A DNA stretch of 64,000 nt, taken from assembly GCA_024397955.1 (NCBI GenBank), contig CP073744.1:2866129-2930128 (forward strand). Reading direction: 5' to 3'. The translations under genes were made by a program, and so were the position numbers. Below the pieces are notes generated by a model. It had not been told where the DNA came from. It searched no databases and saw nothing but the letters and a program-made list of their open reading frames with translations. Positions 24,140-32,951 of the stretch are shown here, piece by piece. This stretch comes from a bacterium SCSIO 12696 (lineage in GTDB: Bacteria > Pseudomonadota > Gammaproteobacteria > Pseudomonadales > Porticoccaceae). Every line of letters starts with the position of its first letter. Position 1 is the first letter of the stretch.

Positions 24140-25261
24140 TTAATCAGTGTCCGGGTATTGTTTCACCAGGGCGCTTTCCTCTTTCCAGGCGCGCCACAAA
24201 GCCAGTATGCCTGGGGCTTTGAAGCCTCGCTGGCGGTTTTTTGCGCCAATACGGAACAGTGAACCGTATTGAAACAATAATGCTTTCCATGCATCTGTCA
24301 ATTTAGCACCGCTGTCCCAGATGTGCAGCGATTCCGAGCTGGCACCGTTGATTTCAACGATTTCCAGATCTTCGCCTCGGGTCAAACTGTCGGTATCGCG
24401 AAACTTGATATCCAGCCGACCGTAATAAAACTCAGGCAATCCGCCCAGAATATCATCCAATTTTTGCCGTAATGTTTCAGTAATGTATTCGCCGCCATCG
24501 CGGAACACCGCTCCACGGCAGTGGCTGGCGGAAAACACCAGTCGATAGGGCTCCCCAGCGGGAATAACCGTATCCAGCATCTCTTGATGACGCTCTTCGT
24601 ACAGGTGCTGCAGTTGCCCGGCGCGAGGGTCATTGGCCATCAGTTCTGCCAGAGTGCTGCGGCCATCACCAGTCACATAGGGGCTGTATTTCAGAGCCAG
24701 AGATATAATCTCCCCTTGGGGTGCTCCGGGGTGGCGGATATAGAACACTCCGGCTTCCGGTTCCCAAGATGCCAGCTGTTGCAACATAAAGGTGCTGCCC
24801 TGGGGGTAACTGCCCAGGTAGTCCGCCAGTTCCTGTTCGTTTTCCAGCAGGCACACCCCTGCGCCACGGCAACCCAAATCGGGCTTGCCGACCAGAGGCA
24901 GTTTCAGCCCCTGTTCGCTGAGTTGTTGGCGAATGGTTGCCAGATCGCTGTCAAAATGCCCGCCTACGGTATGAGTAATGAAGGGCAGGATATAAGGTTG
25001 GCTGTCGGGGCTGGCCGATGCCATCAGGTCGCTTTTGGAAAACCCCACCATGCCCGACATTTCCACGTTGGGATTGGCCACCAGTGGCAATGACAGGGAG
25101 CGAAAACGGATCGCCAAGCCCAGCCACTGAAAAATCACCGGCAGATATACCAGCCAGGTGGGCCAGAACTCAAAGTGTGACACCGCATTACCGCTGTGCT
25201 CCAGTTGGGGCATGCCGGGTACGGTGTAACTTTGTTGTGAGGTCGAGGATGTGGTGCTCAT
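24140..25261 (-). CDS. ATP-grasp carboxylate-amine ligase-like protein
   Basis: A 373-residue protein. The ATP-grasp core shows LPLVGKPDLGCRGAGVCLL (nucleotide-binding Lys and Gly-rich loop), VTGDGRSTLAELMAND, and LEIVEINGASSES, whose Glu and Asn are the Mg ligands. A 60-residue N-terminal segment includes a hydrophobic stretch (WPTWLVYLPVIFQWLGLAIRF, landmarks WLVYLPVIFQWLG) that could bind a membrane or lipid. Such enzymes join a carboxylate to an amine through an acyl phosphate. The ATG overlaps the NRDE gene's stop as ATGA; OlsF-like acyltransferase follows after 41 bp. The substrate is unknown. Confidence 0.75.
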   Translation of the reverse strand: MSTTSSTSQQSYTVPGMPQLEHSGNAVSHFEFWPTWLVYLPVIFQWLGLAIRFRSLSLPLVANPNVEMSGMVGFSKSDLMASASPDSQPYILPFITHTVGGHFDSDLATIRQQLSEQGLKLPLVGKPDLGCRGAGVCLLENEQELADYLGSYPQGSTFMLQQLASWEPEAGVFYIRHPGAPQGEIISLALKYSPYVTGDGRSTLAELMANDPRAGQLQHLYEERHQEMLDTVIPAGEPYRLVFSASHCRGAVFRDGGEYITETLRQKLDDILGGLPEFYYGRLDIKFRDTDSLTRGEDLEIVEINGASSESLHIWDSGAKLTDAWKALLFQYGSLFRIGAKNRQRGFKAPGILALWRAWKEESALVKQYPDTD

Positions 25262-26040
25262 GAGGCCATTGCGCAGGCGGCATTTGCCACCAAAGGCTGC
25301 TCAGCTGCTGACAGGCTTCTTTCCAATATCAGCGGTGCTGACAGGGGAGTGCGGCAGGGGCTGCCATCGGCGTAGCGTATGGATACCGACGTGTCATTCA
25401 CTTCTACCACACACTGGCTCACCGTTTTTGCGTCGGCCCGGTGCATACAAGGGGCATGTGCGGGGCTGGGTGGTGGTAAGTGAGCGGAAGTCTCGGCGCT
25501 GTGGCAGTTGTGGAAGGCCAGCAATTGCTGCAAGTTGTGCGGTGCACTTTGCAGAAATAACTCACGGCGGTATTCGCACACTTCCTCGGTTTTGTACGAG
25601 GAAGATGTAAGAGGGATTTCTGGCAGGTGACGAGTCAGTTCAACAGCGTCCCAGCGGTACTGTACAGGCCGCTGATTGGTTTCCATCAGTACCAGGTCGA
25701 AACCTCGATAATGACTGGTGTCCAGCTGTTGAATAATGGCTTCTGCTTCGGCGATGGTGCGGCACCCAGTGAGCATCAGCACAATTTCGCCGCGGCTGTG
25801 TACATCGTTACTGGGTGCACGATCGGCAGCGTAATAGTTGAGCAAGCAGGCGGTGAGGCCGTGCTCATTAACTTGTAGCCAGCTGCCTCCAGCGTCGGTA
25901 TCCGTTGGCGACAGGCAGCGGCTGCCGTCGGCGCCAACTTTCACCGTTGGCGGTAAGGCTCGCTGGCGGCTGTTCAGTTCGTCGCGATTAAAGACCAGGC
26001 TGTAACTGTCCCGGTGCTGAATCCAGCTCAGCGTGCACAT
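25258..26040 (-). CDS. NRDE-family (TANGO2-like) protein
   Basis: A 260-residue protein named for its FNRDE motif (VFNRDELNSRQRALPP at about 17-32), followed by GGSWLQVNEHGLTACLLN, the second family block. Met-Cys at the N-terminus suits the proposed Ntn-hydrolase-like fold with Cys2 as nucleophile after Met removal. The human homologue TANGO2 is linked to acyl-CoA, lipid and haem handling, but biochemical function is unsettled. It overlaps the DinB-like gene upstream by 13 bp and the ATP-grasp gene downstream by 4 bp, so all are co-translated. Confidence 0.82.
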   Translation of the reverse strand: MCTLSWIQHRDSYSLVFNRDELNSRQRALPPTVKVGADGSRCLSPTDTDAGGSWLQVNEHGLTACLLNYYAADRAPSNDVHSRGEIVLMLTGCRTIAEAEAIIQQLDTSHYRGFDLVLMETNQRPVQYRWDAVELTRHLPEIPLTSSSYKTEEVCEYRRELFLQSAPHNLQQLLAFHNCHSAETSAHLPPPSPAHAPCMHRADAKTVSQCVVEVNDTSVSIRYADGSPCRTPLSAPLILERSLSAAEQPLVANAACAMAS

Positions 26041-26558
26041 ACCTGTTCACTCCGGTATTTCAGGGTAGAGGGGGCGTAACCAAAGTTGGTGTCCACGGGG
26101 GTATCCTGCAGGCGCAGGATCAGCGCCATCAACGAGTGGTGATGGGTGGTGTGCCCGTGCAGGAAAATCAGCTCGCGGCCCACAGTGGATGCCTGAACCG
26201 GTGTTGTTCCTTCAATAGTGACCTTAATAGCCGCATTGATGGGAGTGTCGTTGCTGGGCAGATGCTTGAGCCCGTCAATAATACGGCCAATGGTTGCCCT
26301 GGCGTGGTCGCGATTGGTTTCTATTTCCGGGTCGCGACAACGTTTGTCGTAATCGACCGTGCCGCCTTCGACACCCGCCAGGAACATCAGGTAATGATCC
26401 AAAATGTGGCGCGTATGGGCGCCAATTGAGGAACTGTAGAAGGTGTCGTGGGTGGCGGTGTAAACGGTGTCGTCCAGCTGACTGATAATGGTGCGCAGGC
26501 TGTGCAATATCAGAATATTTTGGTCAACCAGTATGTTCTGTTGTGGATCGTTCTGCAA
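26028..26558 (-). CDS. DinB-like four-helix protein
   Basis: A 176-residue protein with the DinB/YfiT layout: SSSIGAHTRHILDHYLMFL (first His pair), and near the C-terminus ELIFLHGHTTHHHSLM, giving the metal-binding His cluster. Members include thiol-dependent transferases using bacillithiol or mycothiol, but most are uncharacterised. The start is a TTG at 26558 preceded by TGAG; no ATG lies near the expected N-terminus. It is the first gene of the DinB-NRDE-ATP-grasp-OlsF operon. The gap 26559-26865 holds a GCGGGC-AAT-GCCCGC hairpin (26572-26586) and a leftward TATAAT at 26762-26767. Confidence 0.72.
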   Translation of the reverse strand: MQNDPQQNILVDQNILILHSLRTIISQLDDTVYTATHDTFYSSSIGAHTRHILDHYLMFLAGVEGGTVDYDKRCRDPEIETNRDHARATIGRIIDGLKHLPSNDTPINAAIKVTIEGTTPVQASTVGRELIFLHGHTTHHHSLMALILRLQDTPVDTNFGYAPSTLKYRSEQVCAR

Positions 26559-26761
26559 AATAACTCACATGGCGGGCAATGCCCGCAGTTTTATTCCGGG
26601 TATAGGCATGTTCGACTAACAGCGGCGGAAATAATTCCATTGCGGTGACTTCTCGATCCACACCAAGCCAGTGTATGGTTGCTCCAAAGTCTGGCTACGG
26701 GAATGACTTGTATCAACTGGGTGGTGGGCGCACAGTAGGCCCATGGTTCAAAATAGCCGGC

Positions 26762-26767
26762 ATTATA
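26762..26767 (-). promoter_or_regulatory. Possible -10 element for the DinB-led operon
   Basis: On the minus strand this reads TATAAT, about 200 bp upstream of the DinB-like start. No convincing -35 lies 17 bp upstream. It is the best -10 seen in the 307-bp gap. Confidence 0.3.
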
Positions 26768-26865
26768 CCGATAGCTGGTTTTAGTTGCGACTGGTCAGGG
26801 CCTTCGCCTCATAAGACCTAACCCGCGTACCATGTGCGCTGGTTATACGATTTGGAGATCTCTGC

Positions 26866-27327
26866 ATGAATAAAAAGCTCGAATGGGTACTGGTGGGCTA
26901 TATCGCCTTTGTGTTTGTTCAATCGCTGTTCTTCAAGTTTGCCGGTTATTTTGGCGAGCCCGCCGATATTACTGTGTACATTTTCCAGACCATTGGTACT
27001 TGGATCAGCGATGACGTCGGCCTGCCTGGCTTGGGGGCGGCCTTTGGCAGCTATGGTGAAACGGTGATTGGTCTGGCAGAGCTCGTGGCCAGTGTGTTGC
27101 TGATTATTGCCGCTACCCGCTTTTGGGGGGCATTGTTGGCGCTGGGGGTGATGACCGGGGCTATTTTCTTTCACGTATTTACCCCGTTGGGGCTGTTCCC
27201 TTACACGGATTTGAGTTGCCTGGAAGAGGGCTGCCCTAGGGAATATGCCTTGTTCTTTATGGCCTGTGGGGTTTGGTTGAGTGCGGCGTGGCTGGCTTGG
27301 GTACGGAGACCTTCTGATCAAGGTTGA
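26866..27327 (+). CDS. DoxX-like small membrane protein
   Basis: A 153-residue protein with about four membrane helices (WVLVGYIAFVFVQSLFFKF first, then ETVIGLAELVASVLLII, FWGALLALGVMTGAIFFHVF and ALFFMACGVWLSAAWLAWV). The KFxGYF and GLAELxxxxLLI patterns fit the DoxX/DoxD-like family of putative quinone- or redox-linked inner-membrane proteins. A Cys pair in SCLEEGCPREY faces one side of the membrane. GGAG precedes the ATG at a suitable distance. It stands alone upstream of the Fur-controlled haem operon, with no Fur site of its own seen. Confidence 0.7.
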   Translation: MNKKLEWVLVGYIAFVFVQSLFFKFAGYFGEPADITVYIFQTIGTWISDDVGLPGLGAAFGSYGETVIGLAELVASVLLIIAATRFWGALLALGVMTGAIFFHVFTPLGLFPYTDLSCLEEGCPREYALFFMACGVWLSAAWLAWVRRPSDQG

Positions 27328-27406
27328 TAGCCTGACAAAACAATAGTCCATCTTGATTCATTTAGCCGCCAACTAATTATTTTTTTGATTTACTCTGTAA
27401 TAAGGG

Positions 27407-27445
27407 TTGACGACTTTCTTGATATTGATAATAATTCTCATTATC
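27407..27445 (+). promoter_or_regulatory. Fur-regulated promoter of the haem uptake operon
   Basis: The sequence GATAATAATTCTCATTATC (27427-27445) matches the 19-bp Fur consensus GATAATGATAATCATTATC at 16 positions. It covers the likely -10 (AATAAT, 27430-27435) of a promoter whose -35 is TTGACG (27407-27412) with a 17-bp spacer, so iron-loaded Fur would block RNA polymerase. Confidence 0.88.
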
Positions 27446-27464
27446 AATTTTTAGGAGGTTTATT

Positions 27465-27632
27465 GTGGATACTGTTTCAACCAATCACCAAGCCCGAAAT
27501 TTGGAAATAAAAAGCAACGTTGTCTCCAGTGATGATCTGCTGGGTAACTCTGTGGTGATTTTGATTCGCCACGGCGGCCACTTCTATCAATTGCGTAAAA
27601 CCAAACAGAACAAGTTGATTCTGACCAAGTAA
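27465..27632 (+). CDS. hemP: Hemin uptake protein HemP
   Basis: A 55-residue protein starting with GTG at 27465, 6 bp after a perfect AGGAGG. The second half carries the HemP pattern: LLGNSVVILIRHGG, then FYQLRKTKQNKLILTK to the end. HemP is needed for haem uptake in several bacteria and has been described as an activator of the haem receptor gene. It lies directly downstream of the Fur box and 68 bp before the receptor gene, the usual position. Confidence 0.93.
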   Translation: MDTVSTNHQARNLEIKSNVVSSDDLLGNSVVILIRHGGHFYQLRKTKQNKLILTK

Positions 27633-27700
27633 GTCTTTTCTTTAAATCAGCCACCCCACATTTGTGAGGCAGCCATTGGAACCCACCGAGAGGAGGTTTT

Positions 27701-29899
27701 ATGAGCTGTTCAATCACAGGGGTGGCTGCTTTGGCCGCTGTTGCGTCCACTGCTTCCGCGCTGGCATCTTCAGTTGAAGGTACTGCAGACACTGAAACAT
27801 CATCGAAAACGAACTCACCTTATGAAGAGGTGATAACCACTGCCACTCGTTTGAGTAGAAAGGCATCCGACGTTGCCGGAACCATATCGGTATTTTCCAA
27901 AGACGATATCGAACGGGAACTGGTGGCAGAGCTGGCGGATGTGGTGCGTTATCAGCCCGGCGTGTCCGTTGCCAATTCTCAGCGCGGTGGTAATCAGGGC
28001 TTTGTGATTCGCGGTATTGGTGGGGTACGAGTGCTCAACCTGGTGGATGGTATTCGCAGTGTCGACAATTATTTCTCCAACGGCCGTGACCTGTTTGAAA
28101 CCGATGATTTGACCTCCGTGGAAATTATCCGCGGGCCGGCGTCTGCGCTCTATGGTGCCGATGCCTTGGGCGGGGTGGTGTTGCTCAATACCAAAGATCC
28201 GGAAGACTATTTGAGTCAAGAAGAACAGCGCTACTTTGCCGCCAACTTTTCCAGTGACCAGTCCAGGGATGAGGGCAAGGTTGGCCTTGTGGGTGCTGCA
28301 AAGGGAAGCTGGGGTGCCGGGCTGCTGCAGTACACTCGGCGCCAGTTTTCCGAGCAGGAACTCAATAGCAGCGCCCGTTTTGATCCTTTGGATGGTGTTA
28401 GCGATAACCTGTTGGTGAAATGGTCGCTGCCAACCGGTGACAATCACCGTGTGGTAGTGGCACTGGACAGTTTTCACGAGCGCAATGATTTTGAACTGGA
28501 TTCTCAAGAAGTCAGAGGTGTTACCGAAGCCACTGGTGAGGATCGAAAACAGCGTAACCGTTTCAGTGTTGCCCACAACTGGACGTTGGAAAACACCTTG
28601 GCAGACAGCCTGCATACCCGTTTCTACTGGCAAGACAGCGATGGTTTGCAAACTACTCGCCAGCGCCGCACCGGCTTTTCATTCGCCTCTGCCCCCACGG
28701 GCACCCCTGTACTGAGGGTTAGTGATTTTGAATTCAATCAGCAGGTACAGGGGCTCGACCTGGTGGCGCACAGAGGGTTTAGCCAGGGGAGTTTTCAGCA
28801 CACCGTGGTCTACGGTCTTACCTATGAAACGCTGGACACCGAGCGCCCTCGCAACCGCACCGAAACCAACCTGACTACCGGTCAGCAAACCACCGATATC
28901 ATTGCTTTTCCTTTCGCGCCTGCCGAGAGTTTTCCCAATAAAACCTTCCCGGATACCGAATCCACCCGCTGGGGACTGTACGGCCAGAATGAAATTGTCT
29001 TTGGCGACAGTGGCCTTACCTTGATTCCGGCGTTGCGTTATGACGCTCACAAGCTCACCGCCGACAGTCGTGGGGTGGTGGATACCAGCGCCTTGGGTGG
29101 TCGCCTGGCGCCATTGGATGAAGGTGAGCTGTCGTTGAATTTTGGCGCGCTCTACGCCCTTAACGATAACCTGACATTGTCCGTGCAGTACGCAGAGGGT
29201 TTTCGACCGCCCAACTACAGCGATGCCAACCAGTCGTTCGTCAATCGTGCCTTTGGCTACGCCGTGATTCCCAACCCCAACCTACAGCCAGAAACCAGCA
29301 AGGGCATTGAGGTCGGCTTAAAAGCCCGCTTTGACCAGGGTTTCGTGGATTTTGCCCTCTACCAAAACGACTACCGCAATTTTATCGACTCCGGTTTTTT
29401 GCGGGTAGATCAGGGTATTCGAGTTTTCCAGAACCGCAATATCGACTCGGTGGAGATACGCGGTGCTGAACTCAATGGCCAATGGTACCTGGCGGAAAGC
29501 TGGTCTTTACGTGGCAGCCTGGCCTATGCCAGGGGCGACAACCACACAGAAGCCGCGCCCCTGGATTCCGTTGATCCGCTCAATGGGGTGCTGGGCCTGT
29601 CTTATGCCGAGCCCACCGGTTTATGGGGAGTTGAAACCCGCGTCAGTGCAGCCACTCGCCAGAAGCGCTTGGCAGATGATGGCAATACGGCGGGGGCTGG
29701 CTATGGCGTGGTGGACCTGATTGGCCACTATCAATTGGCCGACAACACCCTGCTGCGCATCGGTGCCTTCAATGTGTTCGACAAAGCCTATGCCCAGTGG
29801 AATGACCTGCGTGGCGTTGATGCCAGTGATGCCTCTGCCATCGCGTTAGCTCAACAGAGTGGTCGCCAATTACGTGCCAGTGTACGCGTGGAATTTTAA
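27701..29899 (+). CDS. TonB-dependent outer-membrane haem receptor
   Basis: A 732-residue receptor with an N-terminal signal (about 1-22). A TonB box region is at EEVITTATR, and a plug domain follows (to about 165) with GFVIRGIGGVRVLNLVDGIR and EIIRGPASALYGADALGGVV. A 22-strand barrel ends in a terminal Phe (SVRVEF). The FRPP (FRAP-like) and NPNLQPET (NPNL) boxes in the barrel are hallmarks of haem/haemoglobin receptors such as HemR. The ATG at 27701 follows GAGGAGG. No tonB or exbBD gene is in the window, so energy coupling must come from elsewhere. Confidence 0.92.
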   Translation: MSCSITGVAALAAVASTASALASSVEGTADTETSSKTNSPYEEVITTATRLSRKASDVAGTISVFSKDDIERELVAELADVVRYQPGVSVANSQRGGNQGFVIRGIGGVRVLNLVDGIRSVDNYFSNGRDLFETDDLTSVEIIRGPASALYGADALGGVVLLNTKDPEDYLSQEEQRYFAANFSSDQSRDEGKVGLVGAAKGSWGAGLLQYTRRQFSEQELNSSARFDPLDGVSDNLLVKWSLPTGDNHRVVVALDSFHERNDFELDSQEVRGVTEATGEDRKQRNRFSVAHNWTLENTLADSLHTRFYWQDSDGLQTTRQRRTGFSFASAPTGTPVLRVSDFEFNQQVQGLDLVAHRGFSQGSFQHTVVYGLTYETLDTERPRNRTETNLTTGQQTTDIIAFPFAPAESFPNKTFPDTESTRWGLYGQNEIVFGDSGLTLIPALRYDAHKLTADSRGVVDTSALGGRLAPLDEGELSLNFGALYALNDNLTLSVQYAEGFRPPNYSDANQSFVNRAFGYAVIPNPNLQPETSKGIEVGLKARFDQGFVDFALYQNDYRNFIDSGFLRVDQGIRVFQNRNIDSVEIRGAELNGQWYLAESWSLRGSLAYARGDNHTEAAPLDSVDPLNGVLGLSYAEPTGLWGVETRVSAATRQKRLADDGNTAGAGYGVVDLIGHYQLADNTLLRIGAFNVFDKAYAQWNDLRGVDASDASAIALAQQSGRQLRASVRVEF

Positions 29900-29917
29900 T
29901 TTTCAGGAGATGGAACC

Positions 29918-31051
29918 GTGACAAGATCAGCCACAGTACAAACAGTTAAACAAAAGCCTGAATTTGAACGCTTGCAGCAGCAATACAAGGAATTGAAGCA
30001 TCAGCAGCCGCAACTGCGGCCACGCAATGCCGCTGCGGTATTGCAGGTGTCAGAGGCAGAATTATTGGCCTGCCGAGGGGATGTCAACGCGGTGCGTCTC
30101 AGCGAGGACTGGTCCGGCATTCTGTCAGACGTGGCTGAGCTTGGCGACGTTATGGCACTCACACGTAACCAATACTGTGTTCACGAGCGTCACGGGGTGT
30201 ACCACAACCTGTCCTTTTTCGGTTCTGAAAATGATGAGGAAGGCAAAGGCCCAACAATGGGTATGGCGCTCAATCCGGACATCGATTTGCGCTTGTTTCT
30301 CAGCCGCTGGTGTTTTGGTTTTGCGGTAACAGAACCTCTGGAATTTGGAGAGCGCCACAGCTTGCAGTTTTTTGACCCTCAGGGTGTGGCGCTCCACAAA
30401 ATTTACCTCACCGCCGCCAGTGATCTGGCGGCCTATCACCGACTGGTGTCTCGCCATCGGTCAGAGAAGCCACTGTGGCCTGATGTGTTGCCAGCAAAGC
30501 AACAGGCACCCAGTAAAGCGCCGACGGTGGTGGATATTTCTGCATTGGAACAGGACTGGCGCGCCCTTACCGATGTGCACCAGTTTTTCCCGATGTTGCG
30601 CAAGCACAAGGTGGAACGCCTGACCGCGCTGCAACTTATGCCAGTGGATTTGGCCAATCAGGTGCCCTTGGGAACGGTGCAGGTGGCCCTGCAACAAGCG
30701 GCCTGCAAAGGCTGCGACATTATGGTATTTGTTAGCAATCATGGCTGCGTGCAAATCCACACCGGTGCGGTAAACAATCTGCGACAAGTAGGGCAATGGT
30801 TCAACGTATTGGATGAGCGCTTTAACCTGCATCTGGATGCCAGTGGTATTGATCAATGCTGGGTGACACGCAAACCCAGTAAAGACGGAGTCATTACTGC
30901 CATCGAAGCCTATGACGCCAATGGCGAGCTGGTGGTGCAATTGTTTGGCAGGCGCCAGCAGGGTGAGCCTGAGTTGGCGTTGTGGCGGGATATTGTGGTG
31001 GCCTGTGAGTGTGCCCTCAGCCCGGAGGGGGATTTCAGTTGCGCCAGTTAA
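29918..31051 (+). CDS. hemS: Cytoplasmic haem-handling protein HemS
   Basis: A 377-residue protein made of two homologous HemS/ChuX halves. The first half has LGDVMALTRNQYCVHERHGVYHN and the second GCDIMVFVSNHGCVQIHTGAV with FNLHLDASGID; the repeated MAxTRN/VFVSN plus VHxRHG/QIHTG blocks are diagnostic. HemS proteins bind imported haem and pass it to degradation, or in some species degrade it themselves. GTG start at 29918 behind CAGGAG. It is co-transcribed with the receptor and hmuTUV. Confidence 0.93.
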   Translation: MTRSATVQTVKQKPEFERLQQQYKELKHQQPQLRPRNAAAVLQVSEAELLACRGDVNAVRLSEDWSGILSDVAELGDVMALTRNQYCVHERHGVYHNLSFFGSENDEEGKGPTMGMALNPDIDLRLFLSRWCFGFAVTEPLEFGERHSLQFFDPQGVALHKIYLTAASDLAAYHRLVSRHRSEKPLWPDVLPAKQQAPSKAPTVVDISALEQDWRALTDVHQFFPMLRKHKVERLTALQLMPVDLANQVPLGTVQVALQQAACKGCDIMVFVSNHGCVQIHTGAVNNLRQVGQWFNVLDERFNLHLDASGIDQCWVTRKPSKDGVITAIEAYDANGELVVQLFGRRQQGEPELALWRDIVVACECALSPEGDFSCAS

Positions 31052-31902
31052 GTTTCCCCTCATTGCTGATTGGCCTGCTGACTATGGTGAGCCAGTCATT
31101 TGCGGATTGTACAGGGCGGGTGGTGAGCATTGGTGGCGATATTACCGAGATTGTCTACGCCCTGGAGCAAGAACATTGCCTGGTGGCTACGGACACCACC
31201 AGTGTTTACCCCGCCAAAACCGATGAACTGCCCAAGGTGGGATACCTGCGTGCTCTTTCAGTTGAGGGCATTGCCAGCCTGAAACCGGATTTGGTGATTG
31301 CCAGTGACAACGCCGGCCCAGCCACTATCTGGCCACAGCTGCAGACAGCGGGTATTCCGGTGGTTCGGGTAACGGCGCAGACCTCGTTGTCGGCGGTTGA
31401 GCAGAAAATTCAGCAGGTGGCCGCTGCTTTTGGTACTTCCCAGCGCGGTGAACAGTTGGCGAGTTTGTTTCGCAAGGAGTTGCAGAGTACTGATGTAGTG
31501 TCTGGCAAAAGGGCGACGCCAGATTCGCCACAGGTATTGTTTATTCTCGGCCACGGCGGTGGCACTCCGATGGTGGCAGGAGAGGACACCTCGGCGGCCA
31601 CCATTATTCAGCTGGCCGGTGGCCGCAATGCTTTCTCGGGTTTTTCCGGTTACAAACCCATGACCGCCGAAGCCGTGGTACAGGCCAACCCGGATATTAT
31701 TGTGGTGACTTCTCAGGGGCAGAAACAGTTGGGGGGAGTGACAGGGGTGTTAAATCTCCCCGGTATTAAGCTGACTGAGGCGGGTAAAAACCGTCGTGTG
31801 CTGGATTACGATGCTCTCTTGTTACTGGGTTTTGGTTTGCGCACACCCAGCGTTCTGGCGCAGATAAAAGCCGATTTTCAGGAGAACGTTGAGGGTGAAT
31901 AA
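31039..31902 (+). CDS. hmuT: Periplasmic haem-binding protein HmuT
   Basis: About 287 residues, class III periplasmic binding protein: VVSIGGDITEIVYALE, LPKVGYLRALSVEGIASLKPDLVI, then the C-terminal half. The start is uncertain: TTG at 31039 is preferred because GGAGGGG lies about 10 bp upstream and it gives a clean signal peptide (RQLSFPSLLIGLLTMVSQSFA). A GTG at 31009 would add ten residues before the signal. It overlaps the hemS end by 13 bp. It delivers haem to HmuUV. Confidence 0.9.
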   Translation: MRQLSFPSLLIGLLTMVSQSFADCTGRVVSIGGDITEIVYALEQEHCLVATDTTSVYPAKTDELPKVGYLRALSVEGIASLKPDLVIASDNAGPATIWPQLQTAGIPVVRVTAQTSLSAVEQKIQQVAAAFGTSQRGEQLASLFRKELQSTDVVSGKRATPDSPQVLFILGHGGGTPMVAGEDTSAATIIQLAGGRNAFSGFSGYKPMTAEAVVQANPDIIVVTSQGQKQLGGVTGVLNLPGIKLTEAGKNRRVLDYDALLLLGFGLRTPSVLAQIKADFQENVEGE

Positions 31903-32941
31903 CGGCTCTGGTGCTTTGTTCTTTGCGCCACTTAAAAAAATGCCCGCACAGGGTGTGGCTGTCACACTGTTGTTATTCGCTGCAGTGCTGGCACTGTTTA
32001 ATGGCTCCATGTCGTTACCTTTTCAGGCGCTGCTTAGTGGCTCAAGTGACGGTCAGAGCTTTGCCATAGAGCAAGCGGTGCTCTGGCATATTCGCCTGCC
32101 CAGAGTAGTGCTGGCGATACTGGTTGGTGGCAGCCTGGCCTATGCGGGTGCCGCCATCCAGGGGTTGTTTCGCAACCCGTTGGCGGAGCCGGGGCTGATT
32201 GGTGTTGCCAGTGGCAGTGCACTGGCGGTAGGCCTTTATATTGTTTTCCTCGATGGCGTGTTGTCCGGCTATTGGGCGCTGTACGGCCTCAATCTGTTTG
32301 CTTTTGCCGGAGGCTGCATTGCCAGCTTTCTGGTGCTTAAAGTGGTGCGCCATTGGGCCGCCGGGTCGGTGACGGTGCTCTTGTTGGTGGGGTTGGCATT
32401 TAATTCCATCACCATGTCTGGCAACGGTTTACTGACTTTTATCAGCGATGATCAACAACTGCGCACCATGACCTTCTGGACGATGGGCAGTTTGGGGCGG
32501 TCAGAGTGGGGATCGGTAGTCGCCAGTGCCACGCTGATGATTCCGGCTCTGTTTTGGCTGCGCCGCTATGGGGTTGCTCTCAACCTGATGCAACTGGGGG
32601 AGCGGGAAACTGAGTACAGTGGTTTTGATGTGCGCCGTATCCAGCGTAACGTGATAGTGGCGAGCGCGGTTTTGGTGGGCGCGGCGGTGGCCGCTGCAGG
32701 CATTATCGGTTTTGTGGGCTTAATCGTCCCCCATCTGGTACGCCTGGTGTGGGGAGCAAACCATCGTACTTTGCTGCCGCTGTCCTTTCTATTGGGGGGC
32801 GCGTTGCTGGTGTTGGCAGATACCGGCGCCCGTACTTTGATCTCCCCGGCCGAATTGCCAGTAGGGGTAGTGACCAGTTTGCTCGGCGGGCCATTTTTTC
32901 TGTGGCTGTTGATTTCCCAATTCCGAAAAAACCGTTTGTGA
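31895..32941 (+). CDS. hmuU: Haem ABC transporter permease HmuU
   Basis: About 348 residues of a FecCD-type permease with around nine or ten membrane helices. Landmarks are RLPRVVLAILVGGSLAYAGAAIQ, RNPLAEPGLIGVASGSA (the family's NPLA.P motif) and GFVGLIVPHLVR. GTG at 31895 is preferred (AGGAG 10 bp upstream); TTG at 31889 is in frame and closer to the same element. It overlaps the hmuT stop by a few bases. It forms the inner-membrane channel with HmuV. Confidence 0.92.
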   Translation: MNNGSGALFFAPLKKMPAQGVAVTLLLFAAVLALFNGSMSLPFQALLSGSSDGQSFAIEQAVLWHIRLPRVVLAILVGGSLAYAGAAIQGLFRNPLAEPGLIGVASGSALAVGLYIVFLDGVLSGYWALYGLNLFAFAGGCIASFLVLKVVRHWAAGSVTVLLLVGLAFNSITMSGNGLLTFISDDQQLRTMTFWTMGSLGRSEWGSVVASATLMIPALFWLRRYGVALNLMQLGERETEYSGFDVRRIQRNVIVASAVLVGAAVAAAGIIGFVGLIVPHLVRLVWGANHRTLLPLSFLLGGALLVLADTGARTLISPAELPVGVVTSLLGGPFFLWLLISQFRKNRL

Positions 32942-32951
32942 GTACAACAAT

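Noticed and set aside
22962..24143. A 393-codon plus-strand ORF opposite the OlsF-like gene
   Set aside because: Shadow frame of a gene with clear acyltransferase motifs.
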